The notes under the pieces were generated by a model. The model did not search any database. It was not told the origin of the DNA and saw nothing but the letters and a program-made list of their open reading frames with translations. This document shows positions 1 through 15,543 of a stretch of DNA of 64,000 bases, piece by piece. Source of the stretch: Phytoactinopolyspora alkaliphila (GTDB lineage: Bacteria > Actinomycetota > Actinomycetes > Jiangellales > Jiangellaceae). Where the stretch lies: the NCBI RefSeq assembly GCF_010550695.1, contig NZ_JAAGOB010000002.1:186001-250000 (forward strand), in the 5' to 3' direction. Each line of letters begins with the position of its first letter. Position 1 is the first letter of the stretch. A program made the translations under genes and the position numbers.

Positions 1-644
1 ACCAGCACCAGGCCGCCGTTGGGGCCTGGCACGGCGCCCTTCAGCAGCAGCAGGCCGTTCTCCGCGTCGACGGCGTGGACGGTGATGTTCTGCGCGGTCA
101 CCCGCTCGTTGCCCATCCGGCCGGCCATCTTCATTCCCTTGAACACTCGTCCAGGGGTGGCGCAGCCGCCGATGGAGCCAGGCGAGCGGTGCTTACGCTG
201 CACACCGTGCGACGCGCGCAGGCCGTGGAAGCCGTGGCGCTTCATCACGCCGGCTGTCCCCTTGCCTTTGCTCGTGCCGGTCACGTCGACCTCTTGGCCC
301 GCCTCGAACACCTCAGCGGTGAGCTCCTGGCCCGTGGTGTACTCCGACGCGTCAGCGGTACGGATCTCCACCACATGGCGGCGCGGCGTCACGCCGGCCT
401 TGTCGAAGTGGCCCTTGGCGGGCTTGGTGACCTTGCGTGGGTTCGGAGCGCCGTAGGCGATCTGAACAGCGTCGTAGCCATCGGTGGCCGGCGTACGGAC
501 CTGCGTCACTACGCATGGTCCCGCCTTGACGACCGTGACCGGAACGATGCGCTGCTGCTCGTCCCACACTTGTGTCATGCCGATCTTCTCGCCGAGCAGG
601 CCGGAAACGACGCGGCTGGCGGACTGGGTTACGTCGATAGTCAT
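1..644 (-). CDS. rplC: 50S ribosomal protein L3 (3' end outside window)
   Basis: Second gene of the S10 ribosomal-protein operon. L3 is an early-assembly protein of the large subunit, binding 23S rRNA near the peptidyl transferase centre. About 214 codons are present from an ATG at 644 and the frame is still open at base 1, so the C-terminus is missing. The translation starts [20 protein letters not shown] and contains the glycine- and basic-rich loop typical of L3 ([20 protein letters not shown], then [20 protein letters not shown]). It lies 13 bases after rpsJ on the same strand, which is the usual rpsJ-rplC order. Identification is secure from the sequence and the context. Confidence 0.97.
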   Translation of the reverse strand, partial: MTIDVTQSASRVVSGLLGEKIGMTQVWDEQQRIVPVTVVKAGPCVVTQVRTPATDGYDAVQIAYGAPNPRKVTKPAKGHFDKAGVTPRRHVVEIRTADASEYTTGQELTAEVFEAGQEVDVTGTSKGKGTAGVMKRHGFHGLRASHGVQRKHRSPGSIGGCATPGRVFKGMKMAGRMGNERVTAQNITVHAVDAENGLLLLKGAVPGPNGGLVL

Positions 645-657
645 CGCCCTCGGACCC

Positions 658-966
658 TCAGAGCTTGATCTCGATGTCGACACCGGCCGGGAGGTCGAGA
701 CGCATCAGCGAATCGACGGTCTTCGGCGTGGGGTCGATAATGTCAATGAGCCGCTTGTGTGTGCGCATCTCGAAGTGCTCGCGACTGTCCTTGTACTTGT
801 GCGGCGAGCGGATGACGCAGTACACGTTCTTCTCGGTCGGCAGCGGCACCGGGCCCGCGACCTGCGCACCAGTACGAGTCACCGTGTCGACGATCTTCCG
901 TGCCGACGTGTCGATGACCTCGTGGTCGTAGGCCTTGAGCCGGATGCGGATCTTCTGTCCCGCCAT
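658..966 (-). CDS. rpsJ: 30S ribosomal protein S10 / NusE
   Basis: Small-subunit protein that also acts as the antitermination factor NusE through its contact with NusG and NusB. The 102-residue product has the family's usual length, begins [20 protein letters not shown] and contains the conserved stretch [20 protein letters not shown]. It is the first gene of the S10 operon. Upstream is an intergenic region of about 570 bases that carries a leader element shared with rpsL. ATG start at 966. Very high confidence. Confidence 0.99.
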   Translation of the reverse strand: MAGQKIRIRLKAYDHEVIDTSARKIVDTVTRTGAQVAGPVPLPTEKNVYCVIRSPHKYKDSREHFEMRTHKRLIDIIDPTPKTVDSLMRLDLPAGVDIEIKL

Positions 967-1403
967 GGCTGCTTATCGTCCTTTTCTTCGTACCGCTTAC
1001 GAACCGAATACTGACTGTTGCTCGACCGACCCCCGCGGTCGGGCGTGTCGCGGTCTGCAGGCACATTGCACCCACGGTTCGCGATTCACTTCTCATCGGG
1101 GAGTTCAGCAGGGCCCACACCCACGGCATGGGCGAGGCCACTGACTACGAAGCCTCCGCTTCGGCTGCGCCTGGCCGGAACAACTTCCGGGCAGCGCACC
1201 ACGGCAACCTCATCCGAGCAACCTGAACAGTATGCCAAAGAATAGTGGCCTTTGGCCAATCCAGTGATCAGCACCGGCAATCGCGCCGGTCACCGACCAT
1301 TGCGGGGCGGGCGTCGCGCAGTCACGCTGGCCACGATCGGCCCCGCGATCTTCACGTTGTCCGTTGGTTGCGCCGACGACACCGAAGACCAAACCGCACC
1401 ACA
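967..1403 (-). promoter_or_regulatory. S10 operon leader and promoter region
   Basis: Non-coding stretch between the tuf terminator and rpsJ. ORFs here lack family resemblance and look like chance frames. It must hold the S10 operon promoter, which I could not place confidently. The clear feature is a 23-base block at 1029-1051 that recurs identically at 5952-5974 upstream of rpsL, in the same orientation relative to its gene. In this copy a short stem (CCGAC/GTCGG) can form around it on the transcribed strand. Confidence 0.5.
1029..1051 (-). repeat. Ribosomal operon leader element, copy A
   Basis: Identical over 23 bases to 5952-5974. On the transcribed strand it begins GCGACACGCCCGACCGCGGG. 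It lies 63 bases upstream of the rpsJ start codon. Its presence before both the S10 and the str operon suggests a common transcriptional or RNA-level control element. The role is inferred. Confidence 0.6.
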
Positions 1404-1494
1404 GGGGCGGGGCCGGAAGGTCCCGTCCAGGGTTCGGACGGGCATCGGCGAGGTACGAGCCGCGGGCGGGGACGGGACCTTCCGACCCCGCCCC
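1404..1494 (-). terminator. Long hairpin downstream of tuf
   Basis: Arms 1404-1428 and 1470-1494 are complementary over 24 of 25 positions, with a 41-base loop, starting 42 bases after the tuf stop codon. No U-tract follows, which is common for actinobacterial terminators. It most likely ends the str operon transcript and separates it from the S10 operon. Confidence 0.7.
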
Positions 1495-1535
1495 AGCGCG
1501 CCGCAACCACATTGTCGACCGCCGCAACCGCCAAA

Positions 1536-2735
<1,200 letters not shown>

Positions 2736-2812
2736 TTTAGGTCCTCTCCGTATCTAGGACTCGAAGGTTGTCGTATAGCCGGTTCATGCTCGGCCGTCTT
2801 ACTTGTCGGGGG

Positions 2813-2830
2813 CCGGGTGGCTCCACCCGG
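2813..2830 (-). terminator. Short hairpin between fusA and tuf
   Basis: CCGGGTGG (2813-2820) and CCACCCGG (2823-2830) form a perfect 8-bp stem, 23 bases after the fusA stop. It may be a weak terminator or attenuator, or an RNA-processing site that adjusts tuf relative to fusA. There is no U-tract. Confidence 0.4.
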
Positions 2831-2853
2831 GGCGAGATTACCTGGATGTGTGG

Positions 2854-4959
<2,106 letters not shown>

Positions 4960-4997
4960 AATCTCTGGTGCGTCTTCCTACGTCGTGGGTGATACCG

Positions 4998-5468
4998 CTA
5001 CCAGCGGTAGTGCGCGAAGGCCCGGTTCGACTCGGCCATCTTGTGGGTGTCTTCCCGACGCTTCACGCTGGCTCCCAGGCCGTTGGACGCGTCGAGGATC
5101 TCGTTCATCAACCGCTCCGTCATGGTCTTCTCACGACGGTCACGGGAGTAGTTCACCAGCCAGCGCAGCGCGAGCGTGGTGCTTCGGCCCGCACGGACCT
5201 CGACCGGTACCTGGTACGTGGCGCCACCAACCCGGCGGCTACGCACCTCCAGGGTCGGCTTGACGTTGTCGAGCGCCCGCTTGAGGGTGACGATGGGGTC
5301 GGTGCCGGTCTTCTCACGGCAGCCTTCGAGGGCTCCGTGAACGATACGCTCGGCCACCGTCTTCTTTCCATCGACCAGCACCTTGTTCACCAGCTGCGTG
5401 ACCAGCGGGGAGCTGTAGACCGGATCGACGACCAGCGGCCGCTTCGGAGCGGGACCCTTACGCGGCAT
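4998..5468 (-). CDS. rpsG: 30S ribosomal protein S7
   Basis: Primary assembly protein of the small-subunit head; binds the 3' domain of 16S rRNA and contacts the decoding region. 156 residues, the standard length, starting [20 protein letters not shown] and ending RAFAHYRW. Its ATG overlaps the rpsL stop by one base (TGATG), so translation of the two is probably coupled. Secure call. Confidence 0.99.
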   Translation of the reverse strand: MPRKGPAPKRPLVVDPVYSSPLVTQLVNKVLVDGKKTVAERIVHGALEGCREKTGTDPIVTLKRALDNVKPTLEVRSRRVGGATYQVPVEVRAGRSTTLALRWLVNYSRDRREKTMTERLMNEILDASNGLGASVKRREDTHKMAESNRAFAHYRW

Positions 5469-5842
5469 CAGCTCTTCTCCTTCTTCGCGCCGTACCGGCT
5501 GCGCGCTTGCTTACGGTTCTTCACGCCCTGGGTGTCGAGCGAACCACGGACGATCTTGTACCGAACGCCCGGGAGGTCCTTCACACGACCGCCGCGCACG
5601 AGCACCATCGAGTGCTCCTGCAGGTTGTGTCCCACACCCGGGATGTAGGCCGTGACCTCGATCTGGCTGGTCAGCTTCACACGGGCGACCTTGCGAAGAG
5701 CCGAGTTCGGCTTCTTCGGTGTGGTCGTGTAGACGCGGGTGCACACGCCGCGCCGCTGCGGGCTGCCTTTGAGGGCAGGCGTCTTCTTCTTGGCGACCTT
5801 GTCCTGGCGGCCCTTACGGACCAGCTGCTGGATCGTGGGCAC
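5468..5842 (-). CDS. rpsL: 30S ribosomal protein S12
   Basis: Decoding-centre protein controlling translational accuracy. 124 residues, starting [20 protein letters not shown]. The two lysines whose replacement usually gives streptomycin resistance are both wild type: Lys43 in [13 protein letters not shown] and Lys88 in [10 protein letters not shown]. First gene of the str operon (rpsL-rpsG-fusA-tuf). Its leader carries copy B of the shared 23-base element. Confidence 0.99.
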   Translation of the reverse strand: MPTIQQLVRKGRQDKVAKKKTPALKGSPQRRGVCTRVYTTTPKKPNSALRKVARVKLTSQIEVTAYIPGVGHNLQEHSMVLVRGGRVKDLPGVRYKIVRGSLDTQGVKNRKQARSRYGAKKEKS

Positions 5843-6109
5843 TACGTCTCCGTCATCCTCGTACGTCGCACCGGGCTTCCCCGGTGTTGTCGGCTATTGG
5901 ATCTGACTGGCGGCCTCACGACGCGTGTCCGAGAACACGGAGGTCGTTGCCACCCCCGCGGTCGGGCGTGTCGCCCGGTCCGGCTCCGCACCGCTCGGCC
6001 GAGCCGATCAGCGTGGTTGGTTACTTCAACCCCGCCCGCTCTGGGCAAGCAGGATGGCCTAGAAGAACTCCAGGCACGAAGAAAGAGACTACCCGCTCGG
6101 GCAGCCCTA
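5843..6109 (-). promoter_or_regulatory. str operon leader and promoter region
   Basis: Non-coding region between the rpoC terminator and rpsL. I see no credible gene. It contains the leader element at 5952-5974, 110 bases before the rpsL start. In this copy the element can form a GGGC/GCCC mini-hairpin on the transcribed strand. Promoter hexamers could not be assigned with confidence. Confidence 0.5.
5952..5974 (-). repeat. Ribosomal operon leader element, copy B
   Basis: Identical to 1029-1051 and in the same orientation relative to the downstream r-protein gene. See copy A. Flanking sequence differs between the two, so the identity is local and not a recent duplication of the whole region. 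Confidence 0.6.
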
Positions 6110-6148
6110 GGTCAAAGCGAAGGCGCGTGGAGCGCCTTCGCTTTGACC
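6110..6148 (-). terminator. rpoC terminator
   Basis: Perfect 17-bp inverted repeat, arms 6110-6126 and 6132-6148, loop of 5 bases, beginning 30 bases beyond the rpoC stop. No U-tract follows. Ends the rpoBC transcript before the str operon. Confidence 0.85.
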
Positions 6149-6177
6149 ATACCAGAGAGTCTTGGGCACGACGACGG

Positions 6178-10089
<3,912 letters not shown>

Positions 10090-10161
10090 GTGAATCCTTC
10101 TCTCAGATCAATCAGTGTTCGAATGCGAGTGGGTCAGTGTGAGACCGCGATGTCAGAGATG

Positions 10162-10182
10162 GGCGGTGCCAGGGGCACCGCC
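10162..10182 (-). other. Hairpin in rpoB-rpoC gap
   Basis: A 9-bp perfect stem (GGCGGTGCC, 3-base loop, GGCACCGCC) in the 99-base gap between rpoB and rpoC, just after the rpoB stop. Possibly an RNA-processing or stabilising hairpin. No U-tract, so termination is not implied. Confidence 0.4.
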
Positions 10183-10188
10183 GCATCC

Positions 10189-13100
10189 TCAGACTTCTTC
10201 AACGCTGCTCGGCTCGCGCCGGGACAGGTCGATACCAAGCTCTTCGGCGGCGCGGAACACGTCCTCGTCGCTGTCGCGCATCTCGATCTGTGTACCGTCA
10301 CTCGACAGAACCTCCACGTTGAGGCAGAGAGACTGCATCTCCTTGATGAGCACCTTGAAGGACTCGGGGATGCCTGCCTCGGGAATGTTCTCGCCCTTGA
10401 CGATCGCCTCGTACACCTTGACTCGGCCGAGGATGTCGTCGGACTTGATCGTCAGCAGCTCCCGAAGCGCGTAGGCGGCGCCGTACGCCTGCAGAGCCCA
10501 GACCTCCATCTCACCGAATCGCTGGCCACCGAACTGCGCCTTACCGCCCAGCGGCTGCTGAGTGATCATCGAGTACGGGCCCGTGGACCGGGCGTGGATC
10601 TTGTCGTCCACGTGGTGGTTGAGCTTCAGCATGTACAGGTAGCCGACGGAGACCGGCTCCGGGAACGGCTCACCGGAGCGGCCGTCGATGAGCCGGGCCT
10701 TGCCGCTGCGCCCGATCATCTGCTGGCCGTCGCGGTTGGGCAACGTGGAATCGAGCAGCCCGGCGATCTCGTCCTCCCGGGCGCCGTCGAAGACCGGCGT
10801 CGCGACATTGCTGTTCGGCGGTGCTTCAGCCGCACCGATGGCCAGCAGCCGCTGCTTCCACTCGTCGTCGTCGCCCTCGACCTTCCATCCGGACTTGGCG
10901 ACCCATCCGAGGTGCGTCTCCATGACCTGACCCAGGTTCATCCGGCTGGGCACACCGAGCGGGTTCAGCACGATGTCCACCGGAGTGCCGTCCTCGAGGA
11001 ACGGCATGTCCTCGACCGGAAGGATCTTGGAGATGACACCCTTGTTGCCGTGCCGGCCGGCGAGCTTGTCGCCGTCCTGGATCTTCCGCATCTGGGCGAT
11101 GTAGACGCGCACCAGCTGGTTCACGCCGGGCGGGAGCTCGTCGCCCTCGTCCCGGTCGAACAGCCGGACACCGATCACCTTGCCGGACTCACCGTGCGGC
11201 ACCTTCAGCGACGTGTCGCGAACCTCTCGCGCCTTCTCACCGAAGATGGCCCTCAGCAGCCGCTCCTCCGGGGTCAGCTCGGTCTCGCCCTTGGGCGTGA
11301 CCTTGCCGACGAGGATGTCACCGTTGGTGACCTCGGCGCCGATCCGGATGATGCCGCGCTCGTCGAGGTCCGCAAGGACGTCTTCGGAGACGTTCGGGAT
11401 GTCCCGGGTGATCTCCTCCGGACCGAGCTTGGTGTCCCGGGCGTCGACCTCGTGCTCCTCGATCTTGATCGAGGTGAGGACATCCTCTTCGATGAGCCGC
11501 TGGGACAGCAGGATGGCGTCTTCATAGTTCTGGCCCTCCCACGACATGAACGCGACGAGGAGGTTCTTGCCCAGAGCCATCTCGCCGTTGTCGGTGGACG
11601 GGCCATCAGCGATGACCTCACCCGCCTCGACGCGGTCGCCCTCGCTGACCACCGGCTTCTGGTTGATGCACGAGCCCGCGTTCGAGCGTCGGTACTTCGC
11701 CAGCTGCTGTGTCTGGTACGTGCCGTCGTCGGCCATGATGGTGACGTAGTCGGCGGAGACCTCGGAGACGACACCCGACTTCTCGGCGACGACGACCTCG
11801 CCGGCGTCGACCGCGGCGTGGTACTCCATGCCGGTACCGACCAGCGGAGCCTCAGCCCGCAGCAACGGCACGGCCTGGCGCTGCATGTTGGATCCCATGA
11901 GCGCGCGGTTGGAATCGTCGTGCTCCAGGAACGGGATCATCGCCGTCGCGACCGACACCATCTGGCGCGGCGAGACGTCCATGTAGTCGACCTCGTCGCC
12001 GGGCACCAGCTCGACCTCACCGCCGCGCTTACGCACCAGAACGCGCTCGGCGACGAAGTAGCCGTCGTCCTGCAGCGGCTCGTTGGCCTGGGCGATGACG
12101 TTGTGATCCTCGACGTCGGCGCTGAGGTACTCGATCTCGTCGGTGACCCGGCCGTCGCGGACCCGCCGGTACGGCGTCTCCACGAAGCCGAACGCGTTGA
12201 CCCGCCCGAAGGTGGCCAGCGAACCGATCAGACCGATGTTCGGCCCCTCAGGGGTCTCGATCGGGCACATCCGGCCGTAGTGCGAGTGGTGGACGTCACG
12301 GACCTCCATGCCGGCCCGCTCACGGGACAGGCCACCCGGGCCGAGCGCCGACAGGCGGCGCTTGTGGGTGAGCCCGGCCAGCGGGTTGGTCTGGTCCATG
12401 AACTGGGACAGCTGGGACGTTCCGAAGAACTCCTTGATGGCCGCGACGACCGGCCGGATGTTGATCAGCGTCTGCGGCGTGATCGCCTCGACGTCCTGAG
12501 TGGTCATCCGCTCCCGGACCACGCGCTCCATCCGGGACAGCCCGGTGCGCACCTGGTTCTGGATGAGCTCGCCCACGGTACGCAGCCGGCGGTTGCCGAA
12601 GTGGTCGATGTCGTCCACTTCGACGCGCACGTCGCGATCTTCGCTGGTCATCTGGTCCTCGCCGGCGTGCAGCCGGACCAGGTAACGCAGCGTGGCGATG
12701 ACGTCGTCGACCGTCAGCGTGTTCTGGTCGATCGCCAGCTCGAGGCCGAGCTTCTTGTTGAGCTTGTACCGACCGACCTTCGCGAGGTCGTACCGCTTCG
12801 GGTTGAAGTACGCGTTTTCGAGGAGCTGCTGCGCGGCCTCGCGCGTGGGCGGCTCACCAGGGCGCATCTTGCGGTAGATGTCGAGCAGCGCCTCTTCCTG
12901 GGTGGTGGTGTGATCCTTCTCCAGGGTGGAACGCATCGACTCGTAGTCGCCGAACTCTTCCAGGATCTGCTCGTTGGTCCAGCCGAGAGCCTTCAGCAGA
13001 ACCGTGACGTTCTGCTTGCGCTTGCGGTCCAGACGGACTCCGACCGTATCCCGCTTGTCAATCTCGAACTCGAGCCACGCGCCGCGCGACGGGATGACCT

Positions 13101-13677
13101 TGGACGTGTAGATGTCGCGGTCCGAGGTCTTGTCCAGCGAACGCTCGAAGTACACACCGGGCGAGCGGACCAACTGGGAGACGACGACACGCTCGGTGCC
13201 GTTGATGATGAACGTCCCCTTGGGGGACATCAGCGGGAAGTCACCCATGAAGACCGTCTGAGACTTGATCTCACCGGTCTCATTGTTGATGAACTCGGCG
13301 GTGACGAAGAGCGGAGCCGAATACGTGAAGTCACGCATCTTGCACTCTTCGATGGTGTTCTTCGGGTCCTCGAACCTGGGGTTGGAGAACGACAGCGACA
13401 TGGTGCCGGAGAAGTCCTCGATCGGGCTGATCTCGTCGAGGATCTCCTGCAACCCGGAGGTGGTGTTGATGTCCTGGCGCCCCTCGGCCTCCGCCTCGGC
13501 TACGCGCGCTTGCCAGCGCGAGTTTCCGAGTAGCCAGTCGAAGCTGTCGATCTGAAGAGCGAGGAGGTTAGGAACCTTGAGAGGGTCTCTGAGCTTGGCA
13601 AAAGAGATGCGGCGAGAACCGGTGGTGAACTGTGGGGTGATGGGCGTGACGGCCAACAGGGGTCCTTCCGAGGGCAC
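10189..13677 (-). CDS. rpoB: DNA-directed RNA polymerase subunit beta
   Basis: Second-largest polymerase subunit. 1162 residues, start at 13677. The rifampicin-binding cluster begins at about Gly419 ([17 protein letters not shown]) and continues [21 protein letters not shown]. Residues matching E. coli Gln513, Asp516, His526 and Ser531 are wild type. The residues matching Asn518 and Ser522 are Thr430 and Ala434. Downstream, [20 protein letters not shown] and the C-terminal [13 protein letters not shown] are typical. A promoter-like pair lies about 85-115 bases upstream. Confidence 0.99.
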   Translation of the reverse strand: MPSEGPLLAVTPITPQFTTGSRRISFAKLRDPLKVPNLLALQIDSFDWLLGNSRWQARVAEAEAEGRQDINTTSGLQEILDEISPIEDFSGTMSLSFSNPRFEDPKNTIEECKMRDFTYSAPLFVTAEFINNETGEIKSQTVFMGDFPLMSPKGTFIINGTERVVVSQLVRSPGVYFERSLDKTSDRDIYTSKVIPSRGAWLEFEIDKRDTVGVRLDRKRKQNVTVLLKALGWTNEQILEEFGDYESMRSTLEKDHTTTQEEALLDIYRKMRPGEPPTREAAQQLLENAYFNPKRYDLAKVGRYKLNKKLGLELAIDQNTLTVDDVIATLRYLVRLHAGEDQMTSEDRDVRVEVDDIDHFGNRRLRTVGELIQNQVRTGLSRMERVVRERMTTQDVEAITPQTLINIRPVVAAIKEFFGTSQLSQFMDQTNPLAGLTHKRRLSALGPGGLSRERAGMEVRDVHHSHYGRMCPIETPEGPNIGLIGSLATFGRVNAFGFVETPYRRVRDGRVTDEIEYLSADVEDHNVIAQANEPLQDDGYFVAERVLVRKRGGEVELVPGDEVDYMDVSPRQMVSVATAMIPFLEHDDSNRALMGSNMQRQAVPLLRAEAPLVGTGMEYHAAVDAGEVVVAEKSGVVSEVSADYVTIMADDGTYQTQQLAKYRRSNAGSCINQKPVVSEGDRVEAGEVIADGPSTDNGEMALGKNLLVAFMSWEGQNYEDAILLSQRLIEEDVLTSIKIEEHEVDARDTKLGPEEITRDIPNVSEDVLADLDERGIIRIGAEVTNGDILVGKVTPKGETELTPEERLLRAIFGEKAREVRDTSLKVPHGESGKVIGVRLFDRDEGDELPPGVNQLVRVYIAQMRKIQDGDKLAGRHGNKGVISKILPVEDMPFLEDGTPVDIVLNPLGVPSRMNLGQVMETHLGWVAKSGWKVEGDDDEWKQRLLAIGAAEAPPNSNVATPVFDGAREDEIAGLLDSTLPNRDGQQMIGRSGKARLIDGRSGEPFPEPVSVGYLYMLKLNHHVDDKIHARSTGPYSMITQQPLGGKAQFGGQRFGEMEVWALQAYGAAYALRELLTIKSDDILGRVKVYEAIVKGENIPEAGIPESFKVLIKEMQSLCLNVEVLSSDGTQIEMRDSDEDVFRAAEELGIDLSRREPSSVEEV

Positions 13678-14014
13678 ACGGTCGGATTTAGTCGAGTCAT
13701 TCGGGTTTTTGCACAGACCACACCCGATGCAGACTACTGGGCAGTGGACAGCGCAAAGACGCAGTCTAGCCTATAAGGCTCACTGCTGTCGAGTGGCGGC
13801 CCATAACCCGTTCAGGACGCTCCCTATGTTTGCCGTGACGCTGGAAGAAGGATCTCCCGGACGTATCGCTCACGTCAAGCACCGACCGCGGTGGCGAGCC
13901 GGGAATCCGCCCGGTGAGGCACCCGGGCCACTCCTCGCCCACGTCGGCGCCGGAGGCCGGGACACCCCGCATCACCAGCGAAGACGTGCGGTGCCGAAAG
14001 ATGGGGCCGACATG
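13678..14014 (-). promoter_or_regulatory. rpoBC promoter and leader region
   Basis: 337 non-coding bases between the rplL terminator and rpoB. On the minus strand a candidate promoter is TCGACA (13787-13792), an 18-base spacer and TAGACT (13763-13768). That leaves a leader of about 80 bases before the rpoB start. No other gene is visible. Because a hairpin follows rplL, rpoBC seems to be driven partly by this promoter and partly by read-through. Confidence 0.5.
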
Positions 14015-14052
14015 CATCGAGGGCCCGGCGCACATGCGCCGAGCCCTCGATG
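14015..14052 (-). terminator. rplL-rpoB terminator or attenuator
   Basis: Arms 14015-14032 and 14035-14052 pair at 17 of 18 positions, 16 bases after the rplL stop. A partial terminator between rplL and rpoB is a classic way to make far more L7/L12 than RNA polymerase. The strength here is inferred. Confidence 0.75.
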
Positions 14053-14068
14053 TCGATCAGGCAGGTGC

Positions 14069-14461
14069 TTACTTCACCGTGACGGTGGCACCGGCGCCCT
14101 CGAGCGCCTCCTTGGCCTTCTCCGCGGCTTCCTTGTTGACCTTCTCGAGCAGCGCCTTCGGGGCACCCTCGACGAGGTCCTTGGCCTCCTTGAGGCCGAG
14201 CGAGGTCAGTCCGCGGACCTCCTTGATGACCTGGATCTTCTTGTCGCCGGCCGACTCGAGGATGACGTCGAACTCATCCTGCTCGGCGGCGGCCTCGGCG
14301 TCGCCGCCTCCGGCCGCCGGAGCTCCGGCAGCCGCCACGGCCACCGGAGCGGCCGCGGTGACCTCGAAGGTCTCCTCAAACTTCTTCACGAACTCCGAGA
14401 GCTCGATCAGGGACATCTCCTTGAACGCGTCCAGGAGCTCATCGGTGCTGAGCTTCGCCAT
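14069..14461 (-). CDS. rplL: 50S ribosomal protein L7/L12
   Basis: Stalk protein that recruits translational GTPases. 130 residues. The N-terminal dimerisation segment begins [20 protein letters not shown]. An alanine/glycine-rich hinge follows at about 55-75. The C-terminal factor-binding domain ends [17 protein letters not shown]. Starts 53 bases after rplJ, forming the usual rplJ-rplL pair. A hairpin follows. Confidence 0.99.
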   Translation of the reverse strand: MAKLSTDELLDAFKEMSLIELSEFVKKFEETFEVTAAAPVAVAAAGAPAAGGGDAEAAAEQDEFDVILESAGDKKIQVIKEVRGLTSLGLKEAKDLVEGAPKALLEKVNKEAAEKAKEALEGAGATVTVK

Positions 14462-14514
14462 GGTGGCGGTTTCCTTTCTGGTGGTCGGCTGACGCCGGGG
14501 TGGTGGGCGGGCTG

Positions 14515-15066
14515 TCAGCCCTCGTTCTGGTTGGAAGCTCCGGCGTCGCCGCCGGCCTCTACCTTCTGGCGGAGCGCATCGATCACGCGGGCCGTCTGCG
14601 AGAGCGGCGCGGCGAACAGCGACACAGCATTCTGCGTGGACGCCTTCATCGCGCCGGCCAGCTTGGCCAGCAGAACCTCACGCGACTCAAGGTCGGCGAG
14701 CTTCTTGATCTCGTCCGCCGTGAGCGGCGCGCCGTCGAGCAGGCCACCCTTCAGGACGAGAACGGGGTGATCCTTGGCGAAGTCACGCAGACCCTTGGCC
14801 ACGACGACGGGGTCGCCCTTGACGAAGGCGATCGCGGAAGGTCCGACGAGGTGCTCGTCGAGACCATCCACGCCGGCCTCCTTGGCCGCGAGCTTGGTCA
14901 GCGTGTTCTTCACCACGGCGTACGACGCGTTCCCGCTGAGCGATCGACGGAGCTCCGTCAACTCCTTCACGGAGAGACCGCGATACTCGGTCAGCACGAC
15001 GGCAGACGAGCTGCGAAACTCGTCGGCCAGTTCGGTGACCGCGGCTGCCTTGTCAGGCCTCGCCAT
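14515..15066 (-). CDS. rplJ: 50S ribosomal protein L10
   Basis: Base of the L10(L7/L12) stalk, and autoregulator of its operon through binding to the mRNA leader in characterised bacteria. The longer open frame begins at 15147, but the family N-terminus [17 protein letters not shown] starts at the ATG at 15066. That gives 183 residues, and I choose it. The conserved [19 protein letters not shown] is present. The C-terminal helix region has the usual low complexity. A terminator-like leader hairpin lies about 60-90 bases upstream. Confidence 0.97.
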   Translation of the reverse strand: MARPDKAAAVTELADEFRSSSAVVLTEYRGLSVKELTELRRSLSGNASYAVVKNTLTKLAAKEAGVDGLDEHLVGPSAIAFVKGDPVVVAKGLRDFAKDHPVLVLKGGLLDGAPLTADEIKKLADLESREVLLAKLAGAMKASTQNAVSLFAAPLSQTARVIDALRQKVEAGGDAGASNQNEG

Positions 15067-15128
15067 GGGACTCCTTAGGACGTACGGGTGGGGTGCATCG
15101 CCACCACCGGACACGGGAGCCACACATG

Positions 15129-15158
15129 AAAAAACGCCCCTGCGCACGGCACGGGGCG
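15129..15158 (-). promoter_or_regulatory. L10 leader attenuator hairpin
   Basis: On the transcribed strand a CGCCCC/GGGGCG stem (arms 15153-15158 and 15135-15140) is followed directly by six U residues (15134-15129), upstream of rplJ. This is the only textbook U-tailed intrinsic terminator seen in the core block. By analogy with known L10 leaders, free L10 would promote termination here. The Rfam family membership was not tested. Confidence 0.65.
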
Positions 15159-15356
15159 ATGGTCATGCTTGTTCGGCACGACGTCTCGTCTTACGCACCT
15201 GCGCGGGCCGTCCGCATGTCGCGGAACCTTCATCACGTCCGGGAACGTGAGACCGGCGGTCTTCGGCAACGGCCATACTACGGTCTCGCGCACCGATTCA
15301 CCAAACTCACGAGTCTCGCGCACCCCGACTTCGGTGACGAGCGGCTGGGCGCTAGT

Positions 15357-15527
15357 GGATCAGATGGCACAAATGCGTCCAAACGTCCCGTTTAGTCACC
15401 TGATCACTTCGCGTCCACGATGCGAGACAAGATCAGATGGCATATTCAGCCGTCTACCACAGTGTTCGTCGTCTGATCATCATCAAGGGGACGATCGGAG
15501 GACAAATCGACGATCAGGTGACCAAGG
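15357..15527. repeat. Dispersed structured repeat, copy 1
   Basis: About 171 bp that recurs, diverged but alignable end to end, at 35329-35500. Both copies contain an outer inverted repeat (here GTCACCTGATC near 15394-15404 and GATCAGGTGAC near 15512-15522). Both also contain an inner one (GATCAGA at 15431-15437 with TCTGATC at 15472-15478). Motifs of the type GATCAG(A/G)TG occur several times in both directions. This copy lies between the 3' end of the hydrolase gene and the rplJ leader. No ORF runs through both copies. Family and function are unknown to me. Confidence 0.75.
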
Positions 15528-15543
15528 TGCCAGCGCGTTGCGA

